Positions 44,634 through 56,591 of a stretch of 64,000 nucleotides of DNA are shown piece by piece. The position numbers were made by a program, and so were the translations under genes. This stretch comes from Gari tellinella. Lineage: Eukaryota; Mollusca; Bivalvia; Cardiida; Psammobiidae. Under the pieces are notes generated by a model. It saw only the letters and a list, made by a program, of their open reading frames with translations. It was not told where the DNA came from and made no database searches. The stretch's first letter is position 1. The number at the start of each line of letters is the position of its first letter. The stretch covers positions 13,698,291 through 13,762,290 of the forward strand of contig OV277868.1 in assembly GCA_922989275.2 (NCBI GenBank), in the 5' to 3' direction.

Positions 44634-44743
44634 GTTTGACTTCAGTCTGAAATCATTCTCAAGCATTTGATTGGTCAGATTTCAGCAACAGCTCAAATCC
44701 AACCAATCAAATGCTTGAGAACAATCTCAGATTCAAGTCAAAC
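44634..44743. mobile_element. 110-bp foldback with 42-bp arms
   Basis: 44634-44675 and 44702-44743 are inverted copies with a few mismatches (ctcaagcatttgattggt / accaatcaaatgcttgag exact). The loop is 26 bp. No clear target duplication found. Confidence 0.8.
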
Positions 44744-44927
44744 TCTTTATAATCTTGAAGCAAGGGACATAACACTAATTTCTGTATGCCTCTTTGATGT
44801 TACTACTCATTAGAACTGTCTCAAAGAGATGATTCCAGTAAGTAGTCCAAACACAGAGTTTGATGGCCAAATGAGAAATGTTGGTTATGATCTCATAATC
44901 TGCTTCTAGTTTTGAAGACAGTCGAGA

Positions 44928-45000
44928 ACTTAAAGTAGGTTGAAAGTATAGTAAAATGCCTGAAGGTGCAATCTCCTTTAATTTCAGCCTGTTTTAAGCT
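44928..45000. repeat. Palindrome family II copy
   Basis: Arms cttaaagtaggttgaaag and atttcagcctgttttaag with a diverged centre. Confidence 0.65.
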
Positions 45001-45229
45001 ACCATCTGCTAGAATATTGAGGCTATTTCTTGTTGTGCATATTCATTAATGTATAAAGTGGAACTATTTTTTTCAGCAGAGGATTAAATTAAAGGTGTTA
45101 ACCCTTTACTCCATAGATACACCTTTTGATACCTTTAATTCATTCATCTACCAAAAAAAATAGTTCCAATTTATACAGTCATGAAAATGAGTTATAAGAA
45201 ATATTTTTTATATTCTAGCAGATGGTAGC

Positions 45230-45300
45230 CTAAAGCAGGCTGAGAGTAAAGCAAGATGTGCCTGACGGAGCATTCTGCTCTACTTTTAACCTGCTTTAAG
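45230..45300. repeat. Palindrome family II copy
   Basis: Arms cctaaagcaggctgagag and tacttttaacctgctttaag around gcctgacggagc. Confidence 0.7.
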
Positions 45301-45568
45301 TGGTAACTTGTCTTCAAAACAAGATACAGGCTATGGGGTAATGGGTTAAAGGGCACACTATGGAGTAATGGGTTAAAACTTTAGATATTGCAGAGTTTGC
45401 CTACCTTGGTCCATTGATCTCCTCCTTCACATGTTTGTTCAAGTGCAGACTTTTCTGTACAATGTCTTCTGTAGTCTTGTTTGTGTATGTTATGTGACAG
45501 TCCATCTGATCCTCAGACTGCTCATGAAATGGATGACAGAATGTGTTAAGATTCACTCACAAACAAGA

Positions 45569-46611
45569 ACAAGAGGCCCATGCGGGCCTAAATATTGCTC
45601 ACCTGGGAAAACCTAGACAAGGGGCACATGACCCCTGGGATGGGATCATTTTCACCAAATGACATAATTGCAAACATCTTGCTGATGAACATGCAAAATT
45701 TAATGAAGTGTTCTGTCAAATATCTTAGCTCATGACTATGTTCATGGTTTCAGACAGTAAGACTTTTCATTGAAAAAATAATTTTAGCTAATGTGACCCA
45801 GATATGCAAATGGTCAGAATCATTTCAACAATATTGGTTAAGGATCACTAGAAGCGTCAGCATGCCCTCTATGTAAAACTGTGACTCCCTGAGTCTGGTC
45901 ATTTTTGACCCCATGATCTACATAATTTGAACAATCTTCATGGACCAATGTGCATTGGCATCTTTCTTAGTCAAACCATAAACACAAATTTGATAGAAAG
46001 TGTTTTCGTGATATTTTATATTTTTAAAGACAATCTTGGACGCCATTTTAAACATCTTGTTCGTAGTATAACACATTTAGTGAATATAATGACTATGTTA
46101 AAATGACAACTTCAGTTTGAATTGCCATCACTCTTAGTAAAACTATTAAAACAATTGTAATTTTCTAATAAGTGTGTGCATGATATTTTTACGCATCTGG
46201 CGGCCATCTTGGACACCATTTTGAAAGTTTTGGTCGCAGGAGAAGGGTTCAATGGTCAGAATTTATATTTACGGAATAATATGACTCTTTTCTAATGTTC
46301 AAAGTTCATTGTCCTCACTGTTAGTTGAACCATAAGAAACAATTGTAATATATAGTATGTTGGTGATATCTAATGTTTGTAGCGGCAATCTTGGAAGCCA
46401 TCTTGAATAGCAATATTGGCCCACAGATAACAGGATTCATAATATACAAACTTGTACACACATTTCTGTATTTAGAAATCTTTTTCTACAGAGGGATACC
46501 AGTTTGTGTCTGAATGAAGAATGCTACTGGGCTTCAGTTGTAGTACTATAATATATGGCTCTTTGCAATACATATTGAAACACTTTTTTAACAGCTGCCA
46601 TCTTGGAATTA
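45569..46611 (+). mobile_element. Helentron-like element, 5' part, with 'gccatcttgga' repeats
   Basis: Starts acaagaggcccatgcgggcc, then tgctcacctgg. The body has spaced variants of ggcgccatcttggacgccat (about 46035, 46205, 46385, 46600) roughly 170-200 bp apart. The element at 46612 is inserted in it and similar gccatc/ccattttgaa sequence resumes at 54358. Related to 18278. Confidence 0.65.
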
Positions 46612-47942
46612 ACAAGAGTTGTCAGAGAGACAACAAAGCTCGCCACCGGCACCTTTAGAAACTTAAAAGCACACTCAAGGTCAAAGAGGTCAACCTTTTT
46701 GCCTGCATGGAAAGGTCTTGTCCATATACACTGGCAAATCAAATATGAAAATAACACCTCAAGGGACATAGGAATTATAAGCATTTTTTAAACCTAAACG
46801 CAGATTTCGAAACCTAAAACCTTTTGCGACCTTAGTTCAAGGTCAAGGACACTGGGCTAATTTTTTTGCATGCATGGAAAGGTCTTGTCCATATACACAT
46901 GCATGCAAAATATGAAAGAAATATCACAATGGATATATGAGTTAAAGAAACATTGAGAAACCTAAACGCAGACTTTGAAACTTAAACGCAGGTCCTAAGT
47001 TCAAGGTCAAGGTCAGAGGGCTCAAATATTTTGCATGCAAGGAAAGATCTTGTCCATATACACAAGCAAACTGAATATGAAAGGAATATTTCAATGGACA
47101 TAGGAGTAATAAAAATTTTGAGAAACCAAAACACAGATTTCGAAAACTAAACATAGGCCCTTAGTTCAAGGTCAAGGTCACAGGGGTCTAAATTTTGCTG
47201 TGCCTGGAAAGGTCTTGTCCATATACACACTTAAACCAACAGTGAACTATGAAAGCAATACCTCAAGGGACATAGAAGTAAAAGGCATTTTTCAAAACCT
47301 AAACACAGGCCCTAAGTTCAAGGTCAAGGTCACAAGGGTAAAAATTTATCTGTGCATGGGTAGGTCTTGTCCATATACACACACATACCAACTATGAAAG
47401 CAATAACTCAAAGGATATAGAAGTTAAAGGCATTTTTAGAAACATAAACGCAGATTTCGAAACCTAAACACAGGCCCTAAGTTCAAGGTCAAGGTCACAG
47501 GGGTCAAAATTTTTCTGTGCATGGAAAGGTCTTGTCCATATACACATACATACCAACTATGAAAGCAATACCTCAAGGGATATAGAAGTTAAAGGCATTT
47601 TTCTAAACCTAAACACAGATTTCGAAACCTAAACGCAGGCCCTAAGTTTAAGGTCAAGGTAACAGGGGTCCAAATTTTTCTTTGCATGGAAAGGTCTTGT
47701 CCATATACACACACATACCAACTATGAAAGCAATACCTCAAGGGACATAGAAGTTAAAGGCATTTTTCAAAACCTAAACGCAGATTTCGAAACCTAAACG
47801 CAGGCCCTAAGTTCAAGGTCAAGGGGTCAAAAAAAAATTCTGAGCATGTAAAGGTCTTGTCCATATACACATACATACCAACTATGAAAGTAATACCTCA
47901 AAAGACATAGAAGTTAAAGGCATTTTTCTAAACTTAAACACA
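46612..47942 (+). mobile_element. 165-bp satellite element, left part (split)
   Basis: Starts acaagagttgtc. The units are more diverged than elsewhere (for example taaacgcagg and caagcaaactgaatatg variants near 47060). At 47942 a satellite unit is cut after aaacaca and resumes at 53289 with gatttcg. Bases 66 + 92 add up to the expected unit length once a known 7-bp deletion is counted. Confidence 0.85.
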
Positions 47943-48115
47943 TAGGCTGCTGGCCAATAATGTGAACCCTCCCCCCATAGGGGGACTTTTGGTCACTATG
48001 TTTTACTGAAAGCCCAGGGTCTGTAGGTTCAAATCCTATTTTCTGCACTTTGAACGTTGGGGCTTTAGTCTAAAATTTGACTTTGAAGATTACCTCCCCA
48101 TGCATAAATGGAGAA
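47943..48115. repeat. Left imperfect terminal inverted repeat
   Basis: Pairs with 53112-53285. The best-conserved blocks are ccctccccccat, ttctgcactttg, acgttggggcttta and attacctcccc. Confidence 0.75.
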
Positions 48116-48479
48116 ATACGTAATTGTATGTGTAGTTGTTGCACTAATATAATTTTTTTATTAAACTTATATATCTAAAACAAAATGATTCATTTATGCA
48201 ACATAACTAACTGAAAGCAAAAAATGCAAAAACAATTGGACATAACTCAAATTTTATTCAAATTATCTCCCCTTAAAAGTACAGAATGCAATTTTTATAC
48301 AAAAACAAGTCACTTTTCCGTTTATAAATGTTGAATACATATCACAGAAACAAGATCTAATCACGAAACCTTCTTTACATGAAAGCCTTATATGTCCACA
48401 AACTAAATATATAACCTTTGGGTTATACAGCACAGTCTTTGTGTGTAATTGAACAAAAATATTACCTCCCTTTTTTAAT

Positions 48480-49460
48480 TCCTGTCATTGTTATAGTAGA
48501 GGGCATATACAAATTTTGGGGGGAAAAAATGCACAGAAATGATTTTTGTGTTTTCATATGCCCCAGTATGTACCGAATAACAGAAAAATAATCTAGGAGA
48601 ATCAAATGATGCGAAATCCGATTTTTTGGGGTAAAATGGTTGAATTGATAAAGGAAAATGATAATTTTTGGAATTTCCATACTGTGACCCTGGGTATTAA
48701 CATAAAGGCTCCAAATTTACAAATTAGACTGACAGTTATATCCACTGTGGAATAGTACTAATTAGGATAAATAAAATTTTCAATAAATGGTTCTTTTTGG
48801 GTGAAAATCATGAAAATATTAAACAAAAACCCAAAGTTTGGAGATTTTAGTAGAGATTCCCTGGCGTCAAACATCCAAATAAAGGAAAAGATGCACAGAA
48901 ATTGTTTTTGTGTTTTCATATGGTAGAGCATGTACCAAATAACAGAAGAAAAATCTAGGAAAATCAAATCATGCGAAATATGTTTTTTGAGGCAAAACTA
49001 TTGAAATAATAAATGAAAACGCCAATTTTAGGCATTTCAGTACTGTGTCGTTGGTTATCAATTTAAAAGCTCCAAATTGACAGGCTAGATACTTATTCAT
49101 CTCTATTGTGAAATAGTACTGTTAAGGATAACTTAAACATTAAAAAATGTATTTTGGGGTAAAATTGTTGAAAAAATAAATGCAAACGCGAATTTTTTGG
49201 ATTTCCCTACTGTGAACGTGGATATTAATATAAATACACCAAATATGCCGGTTAGACAAACAATCGTTTTAACTGTGTTATGGTTCTAGTAAGGATAAAT
49301 AAAACTTTCAAAAAACTGATTTTTGGGGTTAAATTGTCAAAATATTAAACCAAAATCACCCATTTTGGGGATTTTCGTAGACAATCCCTGCCATCAAAAT
49401 CAAAATTGATTTATGTGTTATCATATGCTTTAATATGTTTTAAATAATAGAACAATAATC
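48480..49460 (+). repeat. About five 175-bp AT-rich tandem units
   Basis: ttttggggtaaaatggttga and its variants recur near 48625, 48795, 48985, 49152 and 49323. Each is followed by aaacgccaatttttgg- and atttccatactgtga-like phrases. The phrase gcacagaaatgatttttgtg recurs at 48530 and 48893. Confidence 0.7.
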
Positions 49461-49599
49461 CTTTGTTGCCAATTACATGTTATTTTACAACATTATCAAG
49501 TGAAAAGCATTCAATTTGATGGTTGCTTTAATTAAAAAAAATTGATGGGAGTAAGATAATTGCCTCCCTTTCAAACAAAACAAGAAGAATAAAAATTAG

Positions 49600-52500
49600 A
49601 GGAGATCCACCAACGGATACAGTGTTAGAAAGGTTATACATGTATAGAGGTGGTGATGTATCCGCTGGTGGACCGCCTTTAGACAACATAGTTGGTGGAC
49701 GGCCTTTAGATAAATTTTGGCACTATATCAGTTGGGGGACGCTTCTAGATAACCTTTCTAGCACTGTATCCGTTGGTGGACAGCCTGTAGATAACATTTT
49801 AGCACTGAATCCGTTGATGGACCGCCTTTAAATAAAGTTTTAGCACTGTATCCGTTGGTGGATGACCTCTAGAAATGGTTTCTAGCACTATATCCATTGG
49901 TGGACGTCCTCTAGATAATGTTTCTAGCACTGTATCTGTTAGTTGACCTCCTATAGATAACGTTTCTAGCACTATATCTGTTGGTGGGCAACCTCTAGAA
50001 AAGGTTTCTAGCACTGTATCCATTGGTGGGCAACCTCTAGGAAAGGTTTCAAGCACTAAATCCATTGGTGGACGTCCTCTAGAGAAGGTTTCTAGCACTG
50101 TATATGTTGGTGAATGGCTGTAGATAACGTTCCAAGCACTGTATCTGTTGGTGTACCGCCAGTATATACCATTTCCAGCACTGTTCCCGTTGGTGGATCG
50201 ACTCCAGATAACGTTTCAAAAACTTTATCCGTTAGTGGACCGCCTCTACAAAAGGTTTTTAGCACTATATCCGCTGGTGCACTGCCTTTAGATAACGTTG
50301 TACATAGCACTGTATCCGTTTATGGACCGCCTGAAAATAACGTTTCTAGCAATGTTTCCGTTAGTTGACCGACTTTAGATACCGTTTAAAGCACTGTTTC
50401 CGTTGATGAACCGTCTGTAGATAACGTTTTAAGCACTGTATCCGTTGGTGGACCGCCTCTAAAAAATATTTCTAGCACTGTATCCGTTGATGGACGGCCT
50501 CTAGAAAAGGTTTCTGACACTGTATCCATAGGAAGACGTCCTCTAGATAACGTTTCTAGCACTGTATTCGTTGGTTGACCTCCGGTAGATAACATTTCTC
50601 TGTTGGTGGACCTCCTGTAGATAACGTTTCTAGCACTGTATTCGTTGGTTGACCTCTGGTAGATAACATTTCTCTGTTGGTGGACCTCCTGTAGATAACG
50701 TTTTTAGCACTGTATCCGTTGGTGTACTTCCTGTAGATAACGTTTTAGCACTGTATCCGTTGGTGGACCTCCTGTAGATAACATTTCTAGCACTGTATCC
50801 CTTGGTGGACCCCCTGTCGATAACATTTCTAGCACTGTATCCGCTGGTGGACCGCCTGTAGATAACGTTTCCATTACTGTATTCGTTGGTAGACCGCCTT
50901 TAGAAAACGTTTAAAGATCTGTATCCGTTGGTGGACCGCCTCTACATTTGGTTTTAGCACTGTATCCGCTGGTAGACCGCCTGTTGATAACGTTTGTAGC
51001 ACTGTATCAGTTGGTGGACCTCCTCTTGATAACGTTTCTAGCAATGTATCCGTTGATGGACTGCCTCTAGAAAACGTTTCTAGCACTGTATCCGTTGGTG
51101 GACTGCCTCTATATAACCTTTTAAGCACTGTATCCGTTGGAGGACTACATCTAGATAACTTTAGTAGCACTGTATCCGTTGGTGGTATGCCTCTATATAA
51201 CGTTTAAAGCACTGTATCCGCTGGTGGACCTCCTCTAGATAATTTTTAAGCACTGTATCGGTTGGTGGACTGCCTTTAGATAATGTTTCTAGCACTAAAT
51301 TGGTTGGAAGACCTCTTCTAGATAACGTTTCTTGCAATGTATCCGTTTGTGGACTGCATCAAGAAAACATTTCTAGCACTGTATCTGTTGGTGGACTATC
51401 TCTAGATAACCTTTTTAGCACTGTACCCGTTGGTGAACCACCTAGATAACTTTAGTAGCACTGTATCCGTTGGATGAATGCCTCTATATAACGTTTAAAG
51501 CACTGTATCCACTGGTGGACCTCCTCTTGATAATGTTTCTAGAAATGTATCTGTTGGGGGACCGCCTATATGTAACGTTTCTAGCACTGTATCCGTTAGT
51601 GAACTGCCTCTAGATAACTTTTTAGCACTGTATCTGTTTGTGGACCGCCTCTACAAAAGGTTTCAAGCACTGTGTCGGTTTATGAACCGTCTCTTGTAAA
51701 GGTTCTAGCACTGATTCCGTTGGTGGAACGCCTCTTTGTTGCTTTTTAGCACTGTATCGGTTGGTGGACCGCCTCTAGATAACGTTTAAAGCACTGTATC
51801 TGTTGGTGGATCGCTTCTAGATAACTTTTTAGCGCTGTATCTATTGGTGGACCGCTGTCGCTTCTAGCTAACATTTTAGCGCCGTATCTGTTGGTGGACC
51901 GCCTGTAGATAATGTTTAAAGCACTGTATATGATGGTTGACCGCCACTAGATAACCTTTTAGCACTGTACCTGTTGGTGGACCGCCTCTAGATAACGTTT
52001 AAAGCACTGTATATATTGGTGGACCGCCTCTGGATAACTTTTTTAGCACTATATCCGTTGATGAAACGCCTCTAGATAAGCTTTTTAGAACTGTATCCAT
52101 AGGTGGACCGCCTTTAGATAACGTTTTAGCCCTGTATAATTATGTTAGTGGAACGCCTCTAGAAAAGGGTTTCTAGCACTGTATCCGTTGATGGACCACC
52201 TCAAGATACTGTTTATAGCAGTGTATCCGTTGGTGAACAGTCTGTTGATAACTTTTCTAGCAGTGTATCCATTAATGGACCGCATCTATATAATGTTTTT
52301 AGTACTGTATTTGTTGTTTGACCGCCTCTATATAACCTATATAGCACTATCTGTTTGTGGACCGCCTCTACAAAAGGTTTGTAGCACTGTTCCCATTGGT
52401 GGCCCGAATCTAGAAAAGGGATTTAGCACTGTATCCGTGGGTTTCCCTCCTAGATAACGTTTGTCGTACTGTATCCGTTGGTGTACCGCCAGTATATGCC

Positions 52501-52690
52501 GTTTCTAGCACTGTATCCGTTGGTGGACTGCCTCTAGATAACTATTATAGCACTGTATCCGTTGATGGACTGCCTCTAGATAACTATTATAGCACTGTAT
52601 CCGTTGATGGACCGCCTCTACAAAAGGGTTGTAGCACTGTATCGGTCGGTGGGCCGCCTCTAGAAAAGGTTTTTAGCACTGTATCCGTGT
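49600..52690. repeat. 42-43-bp minisatellite, about 70 copies
   Basis: Consensus phrases gcactgtatccgttggtgg, accgcctctagataac and gtttctа-type joins, repeated with a period of about 42-43 bp. A 42-bp period is 14 codons, so both strands show runs of a 14-residue motif (minus: TDTVLETLSRGGPP-like; plus: STVSVGGPPLDNV-like) of 60-100 residues before indels break them. No start, signal or stop context suggests a gene. Confidence 0.9.
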
Positions 52691-53111
52691 ACTATCCATT
52701 TCCATGATCCATGATTTCTACGTAATTCTCCGAATCTTATTTCTTACAGTTATTAACTGTATTCAAGTCTTTGTCGGTAGTTTTGTTATTTCATAATTTA
52801 AGACAATATTTTCTGCGAAAATAAAATAAATGTATGCTAGAAAACATCCTCACTATACCCAGTTGAATATTTTATCAACATTTAAAGAAAAACTAGGTTT
52901 TCAAAGAAGCTTTAAATGTAATAAAACTATGAATTAACTAGTTTTTATTGTATTTGATATATTCAAAGGGAGATAATTCAGTAAAAAGTAAGAAAACACT
53001 CGTTTCGATCGATTGTTGAGATAGATATTATGTCTCCATGAAAACAATGGTGATATCAGTGAAGAACAGCTATTTTGCGACTAAAACAAGTCATCATTAC
53101 ATTATCTATCA

Positions 53112-53285
53112 GAATTTAATTTTCACAAAGGGGAGGTAATTTCAATTTGCTCTGACAAGGTAAAGCCCCAACGTACAAAGTGCAGAAAAACAGAATGTAC
53201 TCGGAAGACCAGGAGGTTTTAGAAAAGTATGGTGTTCAAAAGACCCCACATGGGGGGAGGGGGGTGTTCAGTAGCTCGAAGTCTA
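53112..53285. repeat. Right imperfect terminal inverted repeat
   Basis: Contains ggggaggtaat, taaagccccaacgt, caaagtgcagaa and atggggggagggggg, the inverse of the left end. Confidence 0.75.
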
Positions 53286-54357
53286 ACAGATTTCGAAACC
53301 TAAACGCAGGCCCTAAGTTCAAGGTCAAGGGGTCCAAATTTTTCTGTGCATGGAAAGGTCTTGTCCATATACACACACATACCAACTATGGAAGCAATAC
53401 CTCAAGGGACATAGAAGTTAAAGGCATTTTTCGAAACCTAAACGCAGATTTCGAAACCTAAACGCAGGCCCTAAGTTCAAGGTCAAGGTCACAGGGGTCT
53501 AAACTTTTCTGAGCATGGAAAGGTCTTGTCCATATACACATACATACCAACTATGATAGCAATACCTCAAAAGACATAGAAGTTAAAGGCATTTTTCTAA
53601 ACCTAAACACAGATTTCGAAACCTAAACACAGGCCCTAAGTTCAAGGTCAAGGTCACAGGGGTCAAAATTTTTCTTTGCATGTTAAGGTCTTGTCCATAT
53701 ACACATACATACCAACTATGAAAGTAATACATCAAGGGACATAGAAGTTAAAGGCATTTTTCAAAACCTAAACACAGATTTCGAAACCTAAATGCAGGCC
53801 CTAAGTTCAAGGTCAAGGTCACAGGGGTCTAAATTTTTCTGAGCATGGATAGGTATTGTCTATATACACACACATACCAACTATGGAAGCAATACCTCAA
53901 GGGACATAGAAGTTAAAGGCATTTTTCGAAACCTAAACGCAGATTTCGAAACCTAAACGCAGGCCCTAAGTTCAAGGTCAAGGTCACAGGGGTCTAAATT
54001 TTTCTGTGCATGGAAAGGTCTTGTCTATTTACACACACATACCAACTATGGAAGCAATACTTTAAGGGATATAGAAGTTAAAGGCATTTTTCAAAACCTA
54101 AACGCAGATTTCGAAACCTAAACGCAGGCCCTAAGTTCAAGGTCAAGGTCACAGGGGTCAAAAAATTTCTGTGCATGGGAAGATCTTGTCCATATACACA
54201 CACATACCAACTATGAAAGCAATACCTCAAGGGACATAGAAGTTATAGACATTTTCCTAAAATTGTTTACGCTGTTCACGACGACAACGACGACGATGAC
54301 GACTACACCGGGGGTATTGCAATAGCTCGTCATGTACTACGTACAGGCGAGCTAAAA
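53286..54357 (+). mobile_element. 165-bp satellite element, right part
   Basis: Continues the unit broken at 47942. About six units, then acgacgacaacgacgacgat, caatagctcgtc and gtacaggcgagctaaaa ending 54357. Flanks cttggaatta | atggctgcc fit insertion between A and A. Confidence 0.85.
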
Positions 54358-55331
54358 ATGGCTGCCATGCAAGGAAAGTATAAGTTGTACCAAAGTTTGT
54401 AGACCCCAATAGCATATATTTTGCACCTGAAATCAGAACTTTATGTGCATTCTTAGCAAAGATATGTCTAAAAACATTAAATTTAGGCTCCACCATTTTG
54501 AATTCCAAAATGGCCACCTGCCCCAGCTCATATTTTAGGCTACCCTTCCATTTCATATTTTTGACACCCCAATGAATCACAGTGCCAAGTTTCAGAATTT
54601 ATTCACAATTTTAACGATTTGCCCAAAATGTGTATCTTAACAGGCCTACTATATGAGCAAGAATTCAAGAAGTGTCCTGTTTGTAACAGGATGGTCAGCA
54701 TCCTCCACTATGGGCTTAGATTACGAAGATGCTTAGATTACGAAGATGAATGGTAGAAAGTCGACTTTGCTCGCCCGCTTACTTTGGAATTCTTCGTCAG
54801 AGGCTCAAATTCAACCAATGTATTTCTGGATGATAATGAATCTAATTAAAGATATGGCTGAAAACGGCAACTATTACTAATAGGACTATTGTTCCCCTTT
54901 TGAATAAATGTTATTTTTTATAAAATCCATTAGGGTGCCGATAAATGGCAAAGGAGTGTCGATATTAGGACCATCCTCGTAAAACTGACGACTTTGTCAT
55001 CTGATATAAAACACTCTGTGATTGGCTTATACTTGCTTCTAACATGGCTTGTATTGAAATTTTAGCCAATGAAAAGTTTTCTTTCAAAACGATGAGAAGT
55101 AAAGTAACAAAACACACCGCATTAACATTTAATCACAGATTCCCGCTTAAGGTATTGATATATGGCGAGTTTACATTTAGTGGGTTTTTTCACGAAAAGG
55201 AAATTTTCACTATTTTCGTGTGTGTATCAAACTCGTGAAGATCTAATCCGCTAAAAATTTGTTTATGGTAAACTAAAGTTGCGTCTCTTGTATAAAAAAC
55301 ACTTATACGGTATTACCATGGATACGCCAGA
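54358..55331 (+). mobile_element. Probable continuation of the 45569 element, then unassigned
   Basis: To about 54610, phrases such as tggctgccatgcaagg, ccaccattttgaattcc and aaatggccacctgcccc resemble the repeats before 46611. After about 54650 there is no recognised family, and no coding region. Confidence 0.4.
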
Positions 55332-55445
55332 AATAAGCCTGGGCCGGTATTCTGAAACATTCTAAGTATTTAACTAAGAATTTTCTAAAATAAGCCTGGG
55401 CCGGTATTCTGAAACATTCTAAGTATTTAACTAAGAATTTTCTAA
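55332..55445 (+). repeat. 57-bp exact direct duplication
   Basis: aataagcctgggccggtatt... repeats at 55332-55388 and 55389-55445. A partly inverted actaagaattttct / ttagag tract follows to about 55540. Confidence 0.85.
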
Positions 55446-56009
55446 ACTCCTACATTTTCAACTAAGATTTTTTTTCTCTAACTTTTACTCTAAGAAAATA
55501 CTTAAGTATTTACTTAGAGAAAAAAAAACTAAGAGTAAATTATGGCCGTTGTCAGGGACTTTCCCGACTGAAAAGATGTCACTCTTCTCGCACACTAACA
55601 CGTAAACGACTGTTTATTTGCGGTGTAGGTTGCGGGTTTTTTTCTTCTTACATTTATAAAGCACCAATAATTGTCCGAGAATAGGTACATGTAGAATAGA
55701 TAATTTATTGAATAAAAATCTTTTGTAGACCTATAGATACGTTTTGCGGAGGTTTTTGAGCCAACGTTTGTTTTTTGAGTGGCTTCGTCAAATTGGGTCA
55801 AATTCGGGGTGGGGTAACCTCATTACAAAGGACTGAGATTACTGTTTAAGACATTATTACCCACGGTCTTCATCGCGAACACGTGGAAAAGATCGATATC
55901 TATTCAAAATCTATGTTTTAGTAATAAATGATCACTGTATGTACCAAAATTAACGTAAATACATAATTAGGTTCACAATTATAATTAACTAACAAGCCAA
56001 ATTTCAACG

Positions 56010-56075
56010 AGCCGTGGCTCAATCGGTAGCGAGTATTACTGGCATGTCGAGGGAAGCCGGTTCGAACCACACAGG
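56010..56075 (+). ncRNA. tRNA-like segment with Pol III A and B boxes
   Basis: A box tggctcaatcgg at 56015-56026 and B box ggttcgaacc at 56059-56068, both full matches to the Pol III type 2 consensus at tRNA-like spacing. A proper cloverleaf does not form: the T stem has mismatches and the acceptor stem is poor. So this is a tRNA pseudogene or tRNA-derived SINE head, not a working tRNA. A second copy is at 63362-63424 on the other strand. Confidence 0.5.
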
Positions 56076-56208
56076 GTACACATTTTTTATTCGTAAGAGT
56101 TTACTTCTTCACAGTTTCATTGTCGTCTACTTCAATTTTGATGCCCTACAATATCGTTTCTAAAGTTAATTGTAAGACAGTATGGCAGAAAAGAATTCAA
56201 TACGAGTG

Positions 56209-56275
56209 CTAAACAGTTTGGATCCTGATCAGACGCCGCGTTACGCGGCCTCTGATCGAGGTCTCAACTGTTTGC
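56209..56275. repeat. Palindrome family I copy
   Basis: gctaaacagtttggatcctg / gtctcaactgtttgc enclosing gatcagacgccgcgttacgc. Part of the composite repeat. Confidence 0.85.
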
Positions 56276-56385
56276 AAGCGCGACTTTAGGCGCCATTGAC
56301 AGTGAAAGGGTTAAAGCATGCTTAAATTGAAGTAAAAGTCTCCAATAAGAAGCTTTTCCTTCTTGTTGTTAACCTGCTTTAAAAA

Positions 56386-56591
56386 ACAAGAGACCCAGAG
56401 GGTCACATTTCGCTCACCTGAGGACACTGTACCATAGAATCTGACTGGGCAAGACAACATTTTGATATAGCTATGACTCAGGTGCCATAATTTGATATTG
56501 GCAGAGGACCACAATGCAAAGCTACATGTCAGATATTAATGATCTGGGCCTTACGGTTAAAGAGAAGAAGATTTTTAAAGGTTTTCCTATA
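56386..56591 (+). mobile_element. Helentron-like element, 5' part
   Basis: Starts acaagagacccagagggtc (hairpin), then cgctcacctgagg. It is interrupted at 56592. The body resumes at 58508 and again at 61442, and ends at 62663. It is inserted within the composite repeat (after aacctgctttaaa). Confidence 0.7.

Larger units (their letters stand above)
47943..53285. mobile_element. 5,343-bp insertion with long imperfect inverted ends
   Basis: Flanked by aca on both sides (47940-47942, 53286-53288), a 3-bp duplication of satellite sequence. The ends (about 170 bp each) are imperfect inverted repeats: the left has aaccctccccccat, tctgcactttgaacgttgg and attacctcccc; the right carries their reverse complements. 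The interior is about five units of a 175-bp AT-rich repeat (48480-49460), a 3.1-kb minisatellite and AT-rich sequence. No transposase frame is seen, so it appears non-autonomous. Superfamily undetermined; long ends with internal repeats recall foldback elements. Confidence 0.8.
55590..56385 (+). repeat. About 0.8-kb composite repeat, plus copy
   Basis: The whole block recurs as its reverse complement at 62965-63760: ccgcaaaacg/gaggtttttgagcc, aaattgggtcaaattcgggg, aaggactgagattactgttt, aataaatgatcactgtatg, the tRNA-like segment, then palindrome family I, then caatggcgcc and a family II-like palindrome. Differences are scattered, so the copies are not recent. Confidence 0.8.

Noticed and set aside
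49799..51170. Open frames of 69-99 codons over the 42-43-bp minisatellite
   Set aside because: The period is close to a multiple of three, so stop-free runs appear on both strands by construction. They break at 43-bp units and have no start context or domain.
56010..56075. Functional tRNA gene
   Set aside because: A and B boxes are good, but acceptor and T stems do not pair properly and the second copy has the same faults. Kept only as a tRNA-like segment.
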